Positions 62,617 to 64,000 of a stretch of DNA of 64,000 nt are shown piece by piece. Under the pieces are notes generated by a model. The model saw only the letters and a program-made list of their open reading frames with translations, made no database searches and was not told the DNA's origin. The stretch covers positions 62,001 to 126,000 of the forward strand of contig DAOLDD010000003.1 in NCBI GenBank assembly GCA_035327585.1, in the 5' to 3' direction. The stretch is from JAMLJG01 sp035327585 (GTDB lineage Bacteria; Verrucomicrobiota; Kiritimatiellia; CAIVKH01). A program made the position numbers and the translations under genes. Each line of letters starts with the position of its first letter. The stretch's first letter is position 1.

Positions 62617-63528
62617 GCCCAAACGTGCTCCGTCCGGAAGCAAGGATCACAGCAATACCACGAGGAGATGATCGATTTGATCGGTCAAAACGTGCTCCGT
62701 CCGGAAGCAAGGATCACAGCTACACCAATGACTTGAATAAAGGCGTCCCGTCAAAACGTGCTCCGTCCGGAAGCAAGGATCACAGAATTCTTACGGTCTT
62801 TTGCAAGAGATTTCGTCAAAACGTGCTCCGTCCGGAAGCAAGGATCACAGAATTCGTCAGGAACTCGACCGTCGCGGTCTAGTCAAAACGTGCTCCGTCC
62901 GGAAGCAAGGATCACAGAGGAAGATTACGATCGCATAATGTCGATGCCGTCAAAACGTGCTCCGTCCGGAAGCAAGGATCACAGACGGACGGACGCGTTG
63001 GGTCTTTGCTTTTGAGTCAAAACGTGCTCCGTCCGGAAGCAAGGATCACAGAAGTAAGGTGAAAAAACAAAGGAGGAGTTAAGGGTCAAAACGTGCTCCG
63101 TCCGGAAGCAAGGATCACAGTTTGTTCGTTGAGTTGTTTCATTTAAACCAAAGTCAAAACGTGCTCCGTCCGGAAGCAAGGATCACAGGCAAAATTCAAA
63201 AGAAAGGGATGTATGACAGTCAAAACGTGCTCCGTCCGGAAGCAAGGATCACAGGGAGAAAAATAACCATGATGACAGCAATCTGGATGTCAAAACGTGC
63301 TCCGTCCGGAAGCAAGGATCACAGAGAAAGGAGAACGGTTTATGCACCGAGCTCGTGGTCAAAACGTGCTCCGTCCGGAAGCAAGGATCACAGATGAAGG
63401 GAGTTGTATGTTGTATGCAGAGGGTCAAAACGTGCTCCGTCCGGAAGCAAGGATCACAGAAAAAAGAAATCGCTGATTGGATTTACAGAACAGTCAAAAC
63501 GTGCTCCGTCCGGAAGCAAGGATCACAG
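62617..63528 (-). CRISPR. CRISPR array, 14 repeats of 36 bp and 13 spacers
   Basis: The repeat begins GTCAAAACGT and ends GGATCACAG on the plus strand. Thirteen copies (starts 62684, 62750, 62815, 62882, 62949, 63016, 63085, 63153, 63219, 63289, 63358, 63424, 63493) are identical. The leftmost (62617-62652) has two changes at its outer end, the usual mark of the leader-distal repeat. Spacers are 29-34 bases and all different. The right flank is AT-rich, as expected for a leader, so transcription is inferred to run leftward. Inside the repeat GCTCC and GGAAGC can form a small hairpin. No cas gene is present in the window and I cannot assign the type from the repeat. Several spacers contain a ribosome-binding site plus start codon. 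Confidence 0.95.
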
Positions 63529-63600
63529 TCTCCCACTTTTATATCATTGTCAATGAACAAGATAGGAGGGTAAAAACCAAAACCCCACCCGTCACCTTGA
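63529..63600 (-). promoter_or_regulatory. probable CRISPR leader
   Basis: This AT-rich stretch adjoins the intact right-hand end of the array in an otherwise GC-rich region. Read leftward it contains TTGACAATGATATAAAAG, with a plausible TATAAA -10 element about 20 bases before the first repeat. The -35 is unclear. Confidence 0.45.
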
Positions 63601-63609
63601 AAAACACAC

Positions 63610-63990
63610 TCATTGCGAAGCAGGTTCCGCCGACTCTTGGGTCTGGAGGCTTTCCCGCCGGGGATCTCTGGCGACATAGATTCGCAGTTCGTTGCGGTCA
63701 TCCTCGACCCACTGCTTTACGGCTTGGGTTTGGGCAACCATCAATTGGCCGAGTGTCGAAGGGTCCCTCGACAAGCGCACACTCTCTTCGCGACCGAATG
63801 CACGCAGCACTTTGACGAAACCAGGTCCGGTCAATCGCCGAGGGCACTCGCCCCGGCGCACACAATCTTGCGCTTCAAGGGTTACAACATCGACCATGTT
63901 GACCGCGAGTGGATCCATACGGGCACGAAGCGGCACCTGCAGGTTGCAGTACAAGGACCCTTCGCAAGGACGGCTATAAGACGAGTTCAT
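63610..63990 (-). CDS. hypothetical protein right of the CRISPR array
   Basis: A 126-residue open frame from ATG 63990 to a stop at 63610, close to the window edge. It contains VNMVDVVTLEAQDCVRRGECPRRLTGPGFVKVLRAFGREESVRLSRDPSTLGQLMVAQTQAVKQWVEDDRNELRIYVARDP. The sequence has the look of a compact alpha/beta protein and not of random translation, but no family is recognised. The start could be internal (Met25) or the gene could begin beyond the window in another arrangement. It is not a recognisable Cas protein. Confidence 0.45.
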   Translation of the reverse strand: MNSSYSRPCEGSLYCNLQVPLRARMDPLAVNMVDVVTLEAQDCVRRGECPRRLTGPGFVKVLRAFGREESVRLSRDPSTLGQLMVAQTQAVKQWVEDDRNELRIYVARDPRRESLQTQESAEPASQ

Positions 63991-64000
63991 GCTTCAATAG

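Noticed and set aside
62547..63573. Open frames across the CRISPR array with recurring peptides such as SKRAPSGSKDH and NVLRPEARIT
   Set aside because: They are translations of the 36-bp repeat, open in several frames, and have no ribosome site.

Overview
The window is GC-rich, densely packed bacterial chromosome. Several traits point to a PVC-superphylum bacterium of the Kiritimatiellota/Verrucomicrobiota type: secreted LamG and thrombospondin-type-3 proteins, a large MoxR/DUF58 envelope operon, a receptor kinase next to a cyclase-FHA protein, and dispersed intergenic repeats built on CGCGGATTAACGCGGATT, AATCCGAAATCCGAAATC and CACCACGGAGACACGGAG motifs. This placement is an inference from gene content. 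No rRNA or other decisive phylogenetic marker is present.

Layout. 1-2610 (minus): the start of an RND efflux adaptor gene, then a glycosyltransferase and a sugar epimerase. 2642-12133 (mostly minus): a translation and protein-export block with serS, a metalloprotease-like pseudoenzyme, an HTH/nucleotidyltransferase pair, trmD, khpA, rpsP, ffh, a DnaJ-zinc-finger membrane protein, prmC, prfA and rpmE. A plus-strand AbrB/PIN toxin-antitoxin pair sits between prfA and prmC. 12253-28643: secreted LamG and esterase/TSP3 proteins, an ABC-2 transporter, a cyclase-FHA plus Ser/Thr kinase operon, aroC, a MATE transporter, nth and several small envelope proteins.

28691-48679 is an accessory island behind tRNA-Thr(TGT). 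It starts with tandem 11-bp repeats resembling integrase arm sites and a set of mobile-element-type small genes, but no integrase is visible. Its core is a defence locus: a DrmD-like SNF2 helicase, a large Eco57I/DrmMI-like adenine methylase, a DUF3800 protein, a DUF262-DUF1524 (GmrSD-type) nuclease, an AbiEi antitoxin with a deleted AbiEii remnant, and a 1762-residue helicase with a DUF1998 region and a Vsr-like nuclease end. It looks like a DISARM relative in which separate drmA, drmB and drmC genes are replaced by one fused helicase-DUF1998-nuclease protein.

48956-59172 (plus) is an eight-gene envelope operon: MoxR ATPase, DUF58, an inactive transglutaminase-like membrane protein, a TPR protein and several secreted helical proteins, some of them paralogous. 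Facing it, 59259-61571 (minus) is an ECF sigma operon with an active-type transglutaminase-like protein and a BON protein. A coiled-coil lipoprotein follows on the plus strand.

62617-63528 is a CRISPR array of 14 repeats (36 bp) and 13 spacers, with no cas gene in the window. At least four spacers, clustered at the probable leader-proximal (right) end, contain a Shine-Dalgarno sequence followed by a start codon, all in the same orientation. The degenerate terminal repeat on the left implies leftward transcription, so crRNAs would be antisense to translation start sites. That is the most striking signal in the window and suggests targeting of phage mRNA or silencing of gene starts.
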